DNA of 64,000 nt from Streptomyces sp. SID12488 (lineage in GTDB: Bacteria; Actinomycetota; Actinomycetes; Streptomycetales; Streptomycetaceae). Below the pieces are notes generated by a model. The model made no database searches, had not been told where the DNA came from, and saw only the letters and a program-made list of their open reading frames with translations. How positions within the stretch are numbered: position 1 is the first letter of the stretch; each line of letters begins with the position of its first letter. Positions 22,409 through 31,044 of the stretch are shown piece after piece. The translations under genes and the position numbers were made by a program. The stretch is from the NCBI RefSeq assembly GCF_010548275.1, contig NZ_JAAGLT010000008.1:62001-126000 (forward strand), in the 5' to 3' direction.

Positions 22409-24796
22409 TCACCTCCTGTCGAGTTGACGTTTTCCGAGCGCCGCAACGCGGGCTAGTTCCTGCTCCCCGACGCGCAACACGATGTCCCGCATATTCAGCT
22501 TCTTGACCTCCGTCAGGAAGTCCCAGAAATCTTCATGCTGCGTTGGGTCGTACTTCGGTGCGGGGGCTGTCCACTTCGGCACGCGGAAGTGGCTCGGGGC
22601 TTGCACCATCATGCGAATGCGAGCGTCCAACTTCCGCTGCCCCTGGTCGATTCCATCGATGACACCCGCGGGAATCCACTTGCCGATCTGGTCCCGCATG
22701 AGCGTGGACGGAGAGTTGATCCCAAGTGCGTCGGCGATCGGTCCGGGGATGGAAGACTTGGCCCAAGAGATCAGCTTGTCCCGGAGCCATCCGCCCATAT
22801 TGCGGACGCCTTCCCACAGACCGCGCACCAGGTCCGCGCCCTGGTCGACCAGAAGTCGCCCGAAGCTGCCGAGCGCTTTTCCGATCCGGCCCGGCAGCCC
22901 GCGCATATAGTCCGTGAACTCCCCGATCTTCTTACGGGACTGCCGTCCGAACTCGGCAATGAAACGAACGCTGTCGACGAACGCCGTGCCGAGCTTTCCG
23001 ACGAACCCGATGACGTTGCCGATCCAGTCGATACCGGTACCCAACGCCGTGAACAACGCTGAGAACACCGGGCCGGCGAGCCGCAGCAGGACCGGAATGG
23101 CGGCCCCAAGAATTTTGGCCGCAAGCTGTGCGACCCACGTAATGATCGTGGCCACTACGGCAATGACGGGCTGTGCTTTCTGTACGAGATCAGAAAGTTT
23201 CTGGCCGATCATCTGCACGGCGGGCACAACCCGTGTGGTCACGAATTTGGCCAGTGCCGAAAGGATCGGCTGTAGGTTCTCCAGGATCGCCGTATAGATC
23301 CGCATAGCGGCGGGGTAAAGGTACTGTGTGAAGATCAGGGCAAGGTTCGTAAAGACCGGAGCGAGCGCCCCGTAAATGGCCCCGTAAAGCGCCATGACTG
23401 CCGGGATGATCTGCCCGGACACGACGGACCAAACGCCTTGCAGAGCGGGGAGAACGCTGGTTTGGAATTGCGTCACCAGCGCGGACGCACTCGGTGCGAG
23501 AGTATCGCGAATGGAGATACCAAGCCCCATGACCATCTGTCCGAGCCCGGCTATGGACGCACCCCCGGCACCCGAAGCGAACGAGCCGAAGAACCCCCCG
23601 ACCACATCCTTTGCGGTGCTGAGAGCGGGCCCTAGTACATCCTTGGCGGTCGACGCAAAGGATATGAGCGGCGGCAACACTTCGTTGCCGATGAAATTCG
23701 ACAGAGCAACTTGGGCAGTCCGCTTGAACTGTTCAATCTTGGCCGACGCGTTGTTGTGTAGCGCGTCGCCCATGCGGTCGGCAGCCCCGGCGGTTTCACC
23801 CATTGCCTTGACAGCAGTGGACGGGTCCAGAGCGTAAAGGGCTTGCCCGAGATCCTCGGCTTTCGTTCCGAAAAGCCCGACAGCCGCCGCGTTCTTTTCG
23901 GCGGGGTCCTTTATGGCTTTGATGCCGTCTAGGACTTGCTGCAATCCCTCGCGGGCACCGGGACCTCCCGCGGCTATCTTGCGGGTCATCTCCTCGGCAC
24001 TAAGTCCGATTGCCTCGTATGCCGCCGTGCTGGACGCGCTGCCATCCGTCGCCCGGATCTGAAATTCTTTCAGCGAGTCAGCGATCGTATCCGTATCCCG
24101 CGCACCCGCCTGCATTCCCTGGGACATGAGCCCCACGGCATCCGCAGCGGACAACCCGAGATCACGGAATTTGGTGCTGTACTCGTTGAACGTGTCCGCC
24201 ATGTCATCGGCACGCGGACCCATCTTTTGCATCCCCGCCGTGAGGATATCCAGGGCTTCCGTGCCGTCCTTTGCCAGACCGTTTTTAAGGATCTGCCCGA
24301 CGGCATTACTTGTCTGCCCTAGGTCCAGTTCGAAGGTATCGGCGAGGTCTGACACCTTGCCGGTTATCTCTTCGATTTGGGCGTTAGTCGCCTCCGGCGG
24401 AAGGATGCCCGCTCGCATGATTCCGGAGACCGCCGCCGCGGCATCCTCCACGGAATCCGTGATGCCATGGGCGTACAACTGTCCGGCAGCTTCGCCGTAA
24501 CGTTTCGCTTCGGCTGGTGTGCTGCCTAGGGATGCCTGGATCTTGCCGTTAATGGCTGTCTGGTCCAGCGCATCCATGAACCCTTTTGCGAGAACTGCCG
24601 CCGCCGCGATACCTACGGCAGCAAGCCCGCCCTTAAGGACTCCACCCATTTCCCCGGTGAAGCCCTCGCCGGCTGTCTGCCCGCCCTCTTGTCCCGCCGC
24701 TTCGGACGGGCCGGTTACCTGCCTTTGCAGTTCCCCGGCGAATCCCTGTACTTCCGGAACGAGCGACACATAGCCCATTCCGACTTCCACGGCCAT
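22409..24796 (-). CDS. Tail tape measure protein
   Basis: A 795-residue protein starting MAVEVGMGYVSLVPEVQGF. It has an N-terminal helical part, a TP901-like core (ASLGSTPAEAKRYGEAAGQL, VSGIMRAGILPPEATNAQ, AADAVGLMSQGMQAGARDTD), long Ala-rich hydrophobic helices in the middle, and a C-terminal AKSSIPGPIADALGINSPST motif seen in many tape measures. Its length sets tail length: at about 1.5 angstrom per residue, roughly 120 nm, a family-wide relation. The ATG overlaps the TAA of the frameshifted chaperone. Confidence 0.9.
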   Translation of the reverse strand: MAVEVGMGYVSLVPEVQGFAGELQRQVTGPSEAAGQEGGQTAGEGFTGEMGGVLKGGLAAVGIAAAAVLAKGFMDALDQTAINGKIQASLGSTPAEAKRYGEAAGQLYAHGITDSVEDAAAAVSGIMRAGILPPEATNAQIEEITGKVSDLADTFELDLGQTSNAVGQILKNGLAKDGTEALDILTAGMQKMGPRADDMADTFNEYSTKFRDLGLSAADAVGLMSQGMQAGARDTDTIADSLKEFQIRATDGSASSTAAYEAIGLSAEEMTRKIAAGGPGAREGLQQVLDGIKAIKDPAEKNAAAVGLFGTKAEDLGQALYALDPSTAVKAMGETAGAADRMGDALHNNASAKIEQFKRTAQVALSNFIGNEVLPPLISFASTAKDVLGPALSTAKDVVGGFFGSFASGAGGASIAGLGQMVMGLGISIRDTLAPSASALVTQFQTSVLPALQGVWSVVSGQIIPAVMALYGAIYGALAPVFTNLALIFTQYLYPAAMRIYTAILENLQPILSALAKFVTTRVVPAVQMIGQKLSDLVQKAQPVIAVVATIITWVAQLAAKILGAAIPVLLRLAGPVFSALFTALGTGIDWIGNVIGFVGKLGTAFVDSVRFIAEFGRQSRKKIGEFTDYMRGLPGRIGKALGSFGRLLVDQGADLVRGLWEGVRNMGGWLRDKLISWAKSSIPGPIADALGINSPSTLMRDQIGKWIPAGVIDGIDQGQRKLDARIRMMVQAPSHFRVPKWTAPAPKYDPTQHEDFWDFLTEVKKLNMRDIVLRVGEQELARVAALGKRQLDRR

Positions 24797-25209
24797 TAGT
24801 CGCCCCCCGTTCCCGGCTGGAACTGCACGAGATATGCGGCAACTTCCTGGGGGCTTCGTGTGGTCCGGCCGATGCGATCCGAACGGATACCGGGCCGCGG
24901 AATCGGCAGGGGGCGACGGCTCGGGGACTTGGCCCCGGCATTCCCTCGCTGCCAATTGGCTTCGGCGAGCCGGTCATGCAGTGCGGCGAGTAGCTGTGTT
25001 TCCAGGGTCCAGCCGGAATCTTCTCCGGCCATTTCCCGACCTAGCGCGGAATCGGCGGGAAGGTTCACCACCAGGGCGCGCACCCGCCGCCATGTGAGCC
25101 CGGAATCGGGCCGGAACAGGTCTCGAATATCGGTGCGGTAGTAGCGTTGGAAGTCGGCTTCTATGGCCTCCCCGTGCTCTGTCAGGAGTCGGCAGAGGCC
25201 GGCGATTCC
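24796..25209 (-). CDS. Tail assembly chaperone, frameshifted extension (gpT-like)
   Basis: This frame has no good start of its own but begins with real-looking sequence (GGIAGLCRLLTEHGEAIEAD, then YYRTDIRDLFRP and LTWRRVRALVVNLP) that overlaps the end of the upstream chaperone gene in the -1 frame. A run of five G (25212-25208, minus strand) at GTG-GGG-GAA provides the slip site. A -1 shift would give a fusion of about 232 residues, the G/GT arrangement of long-tailed phages, where both products help load the tape measure. The TAA overlaps the tape measure ATG. Confidence 0.75.
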   Translation of the reverse strand, partial: GIAGLCRLLTEHGEAIEADFQRYYRTDIRDLFRPDSGLTWRRVRALVVNLPADSALGREMAGEDSGWTLETQLLAALHDRLAEANWQRGNAGAKSPSRRPLPIPRPGIRSDRIGRTTRSPQEVAAYLVQFQPGTGGD

Positions 25210-25493
25210 CCCACCGGGGCACCCTCATGGTTCTGCCACTGCCGGAACAGTTCACCGAGCGCGGCGAGGGGCAGGGGCAGTTCATCGAAGCGGGCCCACT
25301 GGTCACCGAGACCCGCAGTAAGCAAGGACTCAATGTCCTCGGGGCTCGGCGCACTGACGTTGACACTCTTCAGAATGCTCTTGTCCAGCTCACCCGCCGG
25401 AACAAGCGCGAAGGTACGGCCGGAAACCTCGAACCGGAAAGGCTCACGCCGAGCCTCATTGATCCATACGTCAAGGTTGAAAGTATCGCTCAC
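25182..25493 (-). CDS. Tail assembly chaperone (gpG-like)
   Basis: A 103-residue acidic protein beginning at a GTG behind AGGAGAA (SDTFNLDVWINEARREPFRF follows). The layout of a beta-rich N-terminus followed by VNVSAPSPEDIESLLTAGLG and a short helical end is typical of the first chaperone gene between major tail protein and tape measure. The tail GAPVGESPASADS overlaps the -1 frame of the extension, and a G run sits at the predicted slip. Confidence 0.8.
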   Translation of the reverse strand: MSDTFNLDVWINEARREPFRFEVSGRTFALVPAGELDKSILKSVNVSAPSPEDIESLLTAGLGDQWARFDELPLPLAALGELFRQWQNHEGAPVGESPASADS

Positions 25494-25535
25494 TGTGATT
25501 TTCTCCTAGGGATAAAGGAACGCTCGGCGGGTCGC

Positions 25536-26099
25536 TTAAGCTGCGGGTTCCGCACCCCAGGACGGGTCATCGCTGTACTTGATTGCCACCACGCCATCCG
25601 TACCGGGATAGGCGGTAATGGTCAGCTCGTACGCAATGGCTTCGTCACCCTTGTACGTGATATCGCCGGTCTCGGTAACCTCGCCGTCCGGGACGACAAT
25701 GCGGACATGCGAATTACCGTCGATCACGTCGAATCCGAACTGTCGCCGGTCCGGTCCCGGTGCCTTGACCGCAAGCACGGACTTGCCGGACGTGGTGACC
25801 ACCTTGGAACCCTTGTGGTACAGCTCAAGAACGGTCTTGCTCGTCTCGATGGCGGTGAACTGAAACGTCATCTCGGACGAGCTGATGACCTTTCGGACGG
25901 TCTGCCCGCCCTGCCATCCCTTGATTTCCGTGGTGTCGGCAGAGTTGGACTCGGTAATGCCGTCATCCGAGATCCAGCCGATATCGGTTGCGGTGCTCGG
26001 CCATGCGGTTGTTGCGTCGGTCGGCTTGACGGAGGTAAGCGGAGCCACGTACGCGGCACCGGTAATCGCAACGCGCACGGCGTTAGCGTTTAGAGGCAT
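25536..26099 (-). CDS. Major tail protein
   Basis: A 187-residue protein from MPLNANAVRVAITGAAYVAP. Its features fit phage tail tube proteins: WPSTATDIGWISDDGITES, KVISSSEMTFQFTAIETSK, a FGFDVIDGNSHVRIVVPDGE strand region, and YELTITAYPGTDG near the end. It is followed by the chaperone pair and tape measure, the usual tail order. A reverse-strand accessory gene interrupts the operon upstream of it. Confidence 0.85.
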   Translation of the reverse strand: MPLNANAVRVAITGAAYVAPLTSVKPTDATTAWPSTATDIGWISDDGITESNSADTTEIKGWQGGQTVRKVISSSEMTFQFTAIETSKTVLELYHKGSKVVTTSGKSVLAVKAPGPDRRQFGFDVIDGNSHVRIVVPDGEVTETGDITYKGDEAIAYELTITAYPGTDGVVAIKYSDDPSWGAEPAA

Positions 26100-26161
26100 G
26101 GGTGTCCCTTTGTGTGGTAATAGGTGGAATGCGCTCGTCCGGCAAGCGATAGAGTTGCCCT

Positions 26162-26713
26162 ATGGACGCAGGAATAGCCGCGGTAAGCGGTGCACTGGCT
26201 GGCTCGGTGGCAACCATCGGGGCGGCATTTGCAACAGGTTGGTGGCAACGCGAGAACACGCGAATAACCGCCCGTGCCGCATATCGCAAGGATCAGCGGC
26301 AGCCCCGTTATGACGCCTATAAGTCGCTCATCCGCCATGGCGACGCCCTATCGAACGTCTTCCTCATGGGCGCTTACGATTCAGATATGGCTGACGCTGC
26401 GGCCGAAAAGTTGACGCACATCGAGGAAGCATGGCTAGAGATCAGCCTGCTCGGGCCAGCATCTGTGCTCACCGTGAGTCGGTCTGTTCACCGAAAGTCG
26501 CAAGCGCTCGTATTCAAGATTGAAAGCTGCGCTGGAACTGGCGAACTGCCTGGGGCATCAGAGGAAACCGCAAATCCCAACAGTGCATACCAGCACTACC
26601 TACGGCTTATCGGAGAAGTTGAGCAATTGAGTATGGAACTAGCTGTGACTCTGGTGGATTTCTCCGAAGCGGCACAGATAGCAATAGGCAACGACGGAAG
26701 CGGAGTTCCCTAA
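26162..26713 (+). CDS. Plus-strand accessory (moron) gene inside the tail operon, unknown function
   Basis: A 183-residue protein. The N-terminal segment IAAVSGALAGSVATIGAAFATGW is a single membrane anchor, followed by a charged helix (WQRENTRITARAAYRKDQR) and a mostly helical soluble domain (YDAYKSLIRHGDALSNVFLM and onward). It is the only structural-region gene on the plus strand, inserted between major tail protein and tail terminator. It should have its own promoter: TAGAGT lies six bases before the ATG, fitting a leaderless transcript. Base usage is less GC-rich than its neighbours. This is how prophages carry genes expressed in lysogeny, for example superinfection exclusion. No family is recognised. 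Confidence 0.65.
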   Translation: MDAGIAAVSGALAGSVATIGAAFATGWWQRENTRITARAAYRKDQRQPRYDAYKSLIRHGDALSNVFLMGAYDSDMADAAAEKLTHIEEAWLEISLLGPASVLTVSRSVHRKSQALVFKIESCAGTGELPGASEETANPNSAYQHYLRLIGEVEQLSMELAVTLVDFSEAAQIAIGNDGSGVP

Positions 26714-26720
26714 GCCGGGG

Positions 26721-27107
26721 TCACTTAAGCGGAACCCCGCGCATGTGGACTTCCGCAGCGAACGCATAGCGAGGCTGTGTCGACTCGGGGTCGGGAAGCC
26801 ACTGCGGGCCCCCGACTTCCGTCACGGTGTAGACCGTCACCCCGTCACGGACACCGGGAATCGCCCCGAGTAACCCGCGGACCAGGGCGCAAAGGTCGTG
26901 CGCGTCCGCTTCGGTGGCTGCCCACGCGTGGAAGTCCAGCCGGGCCCGGTCCGACACGACCGTCTGTTGCAGTCCGCCGAGCCGTTCCACGCGGACGAAC
27001 CGCGAGGGGCGGGGCGAGGGGATGCGGGACACCACGGGGACGGGCTCGCCGGCTGCCGCGAGAGCAGATCGGAGATAGCCCGTCACCACGGCCACGGCAT
27101 CCGGCAT
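26721..27107 (-). CDS. Tail terminator-like protein
   Basis: A 128-residue protein from MPDAVAVVTGYLRSALAAAG. FVRVERLGGLQQTVVSDRAR, LDFHAWAATEADAHDLCALV and the final YAFAAEVHMRGVP match the small alpha/beta minor tail protein (tail completion or terminator) that precedes the tail tube gene. The start is not supported by a clear ribosome site, and a slightly longer version is possible. Confidence 0.65.
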   Translation of the reverse strand: MPDAVAVVTGYLRSALAAAGEPVPVVSRIPSPRPSRFVRVERLGGLQQTVVSDRARLDFHAWAATEADAHDLCALVRGLLGAIPGVRDGVTVYTVTEVGGPQWLPDPESTQPRYAFAAEVHMRGVPLK

Positions 27108-27124
27108 GACGACTACGGGGCGGC

Positions 27125-27376
27125 TCAATCGGCACCGTCCAGCCCGCGGAGCAGTGCCCGCCGAGTGCCTTCCGCATCCCGCTGTTTCTCGTAGTTGCCG
27201 ATCACGGCAGCACGCCAACGGCGGGTGCCTAGTGCCGAGTCGGTGCGGAAGCCGCCCCCGTCCGAGCCCGCAGATTCCGCGATGCGTTCGGCGATACGGC
27301 GCACTTCGGCCCCGGTTTCGGGCGTGCGCATAAGGCTGTTGATCCCAGACCGGTTCGGGCGAAAGCGTCGGCTCAT
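27125..27376 (-). CDS. Head-tail connector, HK97 gp10-like
   Basis: An 83-residue basic protein from MSRRFRPNRSGINSLM, with VRRIAERIAESAGSDG and WRAAVIGNYEKQRDAEG. Short Arg-rich proteins with this ERIAxxA pattern are the HK97-gp10-like connectors between head completion and tail terminator genes. AAGGAGGTGTCC precedes the ATG, which overlaps the stop of the upstream gene. Confidence 0.65.
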   Translation of the reverse strand: MSRRFRPNRSGINSLMRTPETGAEVRRIAERIAESAGSDGGGFRTDSALGTRRWRAAVIGNYEKQRDAEGTRRALLRGLDGAD

Positions 27377-27717
27377 CCGGACACCTCCTTTAGGCGGGCT
27401 TCGGTGTGGTGGTGTCGGCCCGAGAGCGTCCAGCGGGCAACGTCTCCGTCCACGTCCAGCAACCGCCCGAGCGCAACCACCCGGTCCCCTGGTGCTAGGT
27501 CGATATCGACTCCGCGGCGGGTGATCAGCCGCCACCCGGAGACCACAACGGGGCGGTCTCCGCCGTCCTCGGTGGACGCGTCGGGCTGGACAGCAACCCG
27601 CCGGACGGTCGTCCTGGTGGCGTTCGCCCAATCGCGTACGGACGTGGTGTTGCCGTACCGGTCCACCACGAACGGCGCGCGTACGAGCACGACGGTTTGG
27701 GAGTAGTGGACGCTCAC
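27373..27717 (-). CDS. Head-tail stopper-like protein
   Basis: A 114-residue, beta-rich protein (VVLVRAPFVVDRYGNTTSVR, PVVVSGWRLITRRGVDID, APGDRVVALGRLLDVDGD). This strand pattern and its position second after the adaptor fit the SPP1 gp16 / phage head closure family, which seals the portal after packaging. Overlaps both neighbours by four bases. Confidence 0.65.
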   Translation of the reverse strand: MSVHYSQTVVLVRAPFVVDRYGNTTSVRDWANATRTTVRRVAVQPDASTEDGGDRPVVVSGWRLITRRGVDIDLAPGDRVVALGRLLDVDGDVARWTLSGRHHHTEARLKEVSG

Positions 27718-28247
27718 CGCAGCCCCACCACCGATACGCGCTTGCGGTACCGGGCGAGTAGGTCCCGGTCCGCGGGGGCGAGGGATGCCCCGATGGTCTC
27801 GGCGGAGTAGGTGACGCTCGCGGAGCCGACCGACTCTTGACGGAGATCGGCGGGGTTCGTGAGCACTCGGCCCGAGAGGGTGAGCACAACCGCGAGCACG
27901 TCACCGGGCACGGCTGCATACCCGTGCGTGTACGTGACGGTCACGGGCTGGTCGTCGGGCACGCGCAACCGGTCCCGGACGAGCTGCCACCGGTCCGGGG
28001 CGAGCGGCTTACCGGCGACCGTGACCCCCTGTACGGAGACCACGGGACGTTGCGGAAGCACCGCCCACCCCTCGCGCGGGTACAGCAGTGCCGAGCTGGT
28101 GCCCCTGGTGAATGACTGCCGGGCTTCGCGGCGCACGATGGCGGACGCCACGTCCAGCACCATCGAAGCCGACGCGGGCAGCTCGTCCGGCTCGCGTTGC
28201 ATCCACGCGGCCAACTGGCCCGACGTGGCGAGGGCGGGCAGTTCCAT
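27714..28247 (-). CDS. Head-tail adaptor (gp6/gp15-like)
   Basis: A 177-residue protein from MELPALATSGQLAAWM. The N-terminal helices (REPDELPASASMVLDVASAI, RREARQSF) and the following beta-rich part (YPREGWAVLPQRPVVSVQGV, VTVTYTHGYAAVPGDVLAVV) are the pattern of actinophage head-tail connector proteins with a C-terminal YRKRVSVVGL. It starts the connector cassette downstream of the capsid gene. Confidence 0.75.
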   Translation of the reverse strand: MELPALATSGQLAAWMQREPDELPASASMVLDVASAIVRREARQSFTRGTSSALLYPREGWAVLPQRPVVSVQGVTVAGKPLAPDRWQLVRDRLRVPDDQPVTVTYTHGYAAVPGDVLAVVLTLSGRVLTNPADLRQESVGSASVTYSAETIGASLAPADRDLLARYRKRVSVVGLR

Positions 28248-28259
28248 ACCGGCCCCCTC

Positions 28260-28421
28260 TTACTTGACTGTCTGAGCGGCGCACGCCAGACACCGCGTGA
28301 CGGTTCGTGCCACCCCGTCCGAGTCGAGAACCGGGAAGCTCTCGATCCGGGTCGGGGCGTTGCACGAATCCGTGTGCGGGATCTTCGGGGCGGACGCTGC
28401 GGCACGCTTACGCGGCGGCAA
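28260..28421 (-). CDS. Small putative zinc-binding protein between capsid and adaptor genes
   Basis: A 53-residue protein from a TTG at 28421 (PPRKRAAASAPKIPHTDSCN follows), behind AAGGGG. It contains a DSCNAP and a later RCLACAAQ, i.e. Cys and CxxC that could bind zinc with an upstream His. It is too short for common cut-offs but fills the gap exactly. Similar tiny proteins occur at this point in Streptomyces phages. Function unknown. Confidence 0.5.
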   Translation of the reverse strand: MPPRKRAAASAPKIPHTDSCNAPTRIESFPVLDSDGVARTVTRCLACAAQTVK

Positions 28422-28438
28422 TTCCGTACCCCTTCCGG

Positions 28439-29383
28439 CTACTTGGCGAGGACGCCGTTAAGGCGCGCGGCACCCTTGCCACCGAACACGGCGAGCCCGC
28501 AGTAGAACTCGATGCGGGTGCGGTAGGCGGGCTTGGTCTCAAGCTGTCCGAGGTCATCGACCATGACCCCGCCGTTGGTGAGACCGGTCACGGCCTGGTC
28601 GTCCTCGGTCTGGCCGAAGCGCACGGCGTAGATGCTGGACGCGTCCGCTGCCGTGCCCTGCGTCTCGGTCTGCGGGAGGATGTCCGCACCCGCGGCAGTC
28701 TGGCCGGGGTCGAGCAGCGGAACGCCGTTGTAGGTGGCGACGAGCTTTCCGGTAATCGCCTCCTTGACCATGTCGAAGCCGCCGAGCCGGCGAGTGCTGG
28801 AACGAATCTTCGCGATGATCTGCCGGTTGGCGTACAGAGCGCCGTTCGAGCTGTTCAGGCCCGGCACGGAGCCAACGAGAGTGTCCAGAAGGTCAAGGAA
28901 CTCGTGACCACCAGCGACCGGCCCGAGCCCATTGACACCGGACGAAATGACCTGAGCGCCGGTCAGTCGCTTACGCAGACCGTCAAAGGACTTGGCGTCC
29001 GTCGCCACGTCACCGTTGAAAAACGTGTCCTGGAACTTGTACGCGGCTGCCTTGACCTTCATGCGGGTCTGTACGGCCCGCTGGTCGTTCAGGTTGCCGC
29101 GGGTCTGGACGATGAAACGGTCAACGTCGGCATCCCCGCCGAGAATGACCAGGCTTTCCGACTTCTGGTTCACCGTGCCGGTGCTCTCGGTGTACGCCTC
29201 GTTGACGCTTCGGAAAGCCACGCCCGGCAGCGTCGCTTCCTCGTTGTAGCTGTAGCTGTTGCCCTCGATGGGCATCAGCGGGATTCGGTCCAGAATGCTG
29301 GACTCCTGAACGAACAGCTCAATTACGCCACGCTGGAGATTCGTGGAGCTGAGCTTGGCGGACTCGGCGAGCGAAAGCGCCAT
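28439..29383 (-). CDS. Major capsid protein
   Basis: A 314-residue protein beginning MALSLAESAKLSSTNLQRGV. The HK97-like fold is suggested by an N-terminal ELFVQESSILDRIPLMPIEG arm, the long helix region with VDRFIVQTRGNLNDQRAVQT, the DTFFNGDVATDAKSFDGLRK loop, GALYANRQIIAKIRSSTRRL, and a final YRTRIEFYCGLAVFGGKGAA. No protease gene precedes it; instead a scaffold gene does. A CATGCCC-tailed terminator lies just upstream of its ribosome site. Confidence 0.9.
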   Translation of the reverse strand: MALSLAESAKLSSTNLQRGVIELFVQESSILDRIPLMPIEGNSYSYNEEATLPGVAFRSVNEAYTESTGTVNQKSESLVILGGDADVDRFIVQTRGNLNDQRAVQTRMKVKAAAYKFQDTFFNGDVATDAKSFDGLRKRLTGAQVISSGVNGLGPVAGGHEFLDLLDTLVGSVPGLNSSNGALYANRQIIAKIRSSTRRLGGFDMVKEAITGKLVATYNGVPLLDPGQTAAGADILPQTETQGTAADASSIYAVRFGQTEDDQAVTGLTNGGVMVDDLGQLETKPAYRTRIEFYCGLAVFGGKGAARLNGVLAK

Positions 29384-29407
29384 GGATTACCCCTCCATTT
29401 GGGCATG

Positions 29408-29436
29408 AAAAAAGGGGCACACGTTGCGTGTGACCC
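29408..29436 (-). terminator. Intrinsic terminator with CATGCCC tail before the capsid gene
   Basis: On the minus strand GGGTCACACG and CGTGTGCCCC form a 10-bp stem with one mismatch and a 3-base loop, then TTTTTT-CATGCCC and the capsid ribosome site GGAGGGG. If it works fully, the capsid gene needs another signal for expression. Confidence 0.7.
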
Positions 29437-29458
29437 TCGGAATTGGTGTGATGCGGAG

Positions 29459-30052
29459 TTAGCCGGCCGTGCCGTACGCGTCCCGGAGCCGGTCAAACGG
29501 GGTGGCGGGCTCGTCCTTCGCTTCGGTGCTTCCGCGCTGCCCCGAGCCCACGTCACCCCACGGGGCCGGGCTCGTCGAAGCGGTGTCCGCAGCGAGCGCA
29601 AGATACGGCTTGTCCTTGACGAGCTGGTCCAGCGCGGCAGTTACCGCGGCGGTGTCCACGTCCCCGCTCTCGCCGATCAGTCCGGCGACGTCCACCAGGG
29701 CGAGAGCGTCCGCCGGATCACGGAGCCGACCAGCGGCAGCCGCTCGAATCTCGGCGCGGACGAGCTGCCCCGTGAACTCGGTTCGGATCTCCTCGCGGAG
29801 CGCGTCAAGGTCGCCCGGCTTCTGTGCAGCGTTCGACCGGCGGAGCCGAGTTGCTTCCGCTTCGGCGGTCTCGGCGCGCTTCTCGGCAGCCGTTCGCGCG
29901 GTGCGCTCGGCGGACAACTCGTCCCCGCCCTGGTCGCCCGGCTTCGGTTCGCCCTGGTCGCCGGGCTTGGTGCCCTGGTCGTTCTTGGGCTCGCCCTGGT
30001 CGCCCTCGCCGGGCTTCGGCTCCGGACCGTTCGGGTTTGGGTCGTTGGGCAT
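29459..30052 (-). CDS. Scaffolding protein
   Basis: A 197-residue acidic protein. The first 50 residues are a low-complexity Pro/Gly/Gln/Asp/Lys repeat of GDQGEPKPGDQG type, then a coiled-coil (RTARTAAEKRAETAEAEATR), a helical region and a C-terminal RLRDAYGTAG. This layout, immediately before the capsid gene, is that of actinophage scaffolding proteins that guide procapsid assembly. Confidence 0.8.
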   Translation of the reverse strand: MPNDPNPNGPEPKPGEGDQGEPKNDQGTKPGDQGEPKPGDQGGDELSAERTARTAAEKRAETAEAEATRLRRSNAAQKPGDLDALREEIRTEFTGQLVRAEIRAAAAGRLRDPADALALVDVAGLIGESGDVDTAAVTAALDQLVKDKPYLALAADTASTSPAPWGDVGSGQRGSTEAKDEPATPFDRLRDAYGTAG

Positions 30053-30063
30053 GGGTGCCCCTC

Positions 30064-31044
30064 CTATGTGATGTATCCGTGTTTCTTCAACATGGCTATT
30101 TGGTGCTCGCGGTTGTCACCAGCGAGTTTGAAGATGGTTTCCGGCATCAACCGGGCTTCCTTAGCCCGCTCGTATCGGTTGCCGGGGGTCTTTTCAAAAC
30201 CCGAGTTGAACGCTTTGCCGCCGATCCCGCGTTTCGTGGTGCCTTCCGTGGTGACCTTTAGCGGTCCCCGTCCGGTGACAGCCGTAGCCATTCCTCGGCG
30301 GGCATTGACGATCTGCCCCAAGTCCGCCCCGGATTCAAGGGCTTTGACCCCTGCGGGTCCGAGCCGCTTCCGCTGTTCCTCGGGGCTCATTTGCCGCACC
30401 AGGGCTTCCGGGGTGCTCGTCTGCTTCCACTCGGCATCCGTCATGGGCTCCATACCGCAGTCACAGCGGGGGTGCCTCTTGAAGCCTGTTGAGTAGCTGT
30501 ACTGACGACCGGACAGCAGAATGCAGCGGACGCATGCGGGCAGCTTGACCACCCGCACATACGAGATACACCGGGGCTCGGCAGCCATGGACACGAACGT
30601 TGCCGCCCTCGCGGTGTCCGCTATCTGCGTGCCCACCATGGTTGCGATCTGATTCAGCCCGGCAAGGGAAGCGACTTCCGCGGACTGTCCTGCCGCGAGG
30701 GCTTGCGCGGTGCGAATCGCCGGAAGGTACAGCAGCGTTGCGAGCGGACGAGCGTCCGACGCAATGCCGACCAGAGCCCCCGGATTGAGCATGGCGACCG
30801 GTCCGGCTGCCGCACCTTGGGCGAGCATGGAAGCCGTGACAAAGGCTTGCGCCCCTTGTGCCGCGGAGAGCTGCCCCGCCATCACAGCGGCGAGGATCTG
30901 CCGCCCGGTTTCGCCCTGCATGGCGGACAAGATGCGGTCCGGAGTCACGTCCCGCCAAAGAGCTTGGACGGCTGCCACAACGCCCCGCGCGATGCTCTGC
31001 GTCTCCAAGTACCGGGCTGCCGCTAGCTCTGACGCACGGCTCAT
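30064..31044 (-). CDS. Minor head protein (MuF-like)
   Basis: A 326-residue protein from MSRASELAAARYLETQSIAR. It is helical and Ala-rich in the first half. A conserved-looking cysteine centre follows: SYVRVVKLPACVRCILLSG, QYSYSTGFKRHPRCDCGMEP. Position directly after the portal gene and this C-x2-C...C-D-C cluster match the minor head/capsid proteins (MuF type) packaged in Streptomyces phage heads. The ATG overlaps the portal TAA within TAATG. Confidence 0.75.
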   Translation of the reverse strand: MSRASELAAARYLETQSIARGVVAAVQALWRDVTPDRILSAMQGETGRQILAAVMAGQLSAAQGAQAFVTASMLAQGAAAGPVAMLNPGALVGIASDARPLATLLYLPAIRTAQALAAGQSAEVASLAGLNQIATMVGTQIADTARAATFVSMAAEPRCISYVRVVKLPACVRCILLSGRQYSYSTGFKRHPRCDCGMEPMTDAEWKQTSTPEALVRQMSPEEQRKRLGPAGVKALESGADLGQIVNARRGMATAVTGRGPLKVTTEGTTKRGIGGKAFNSGFEKTPGNRYERAKEARLMPETIFKLAGDNREHQIAMLKKHGYIT

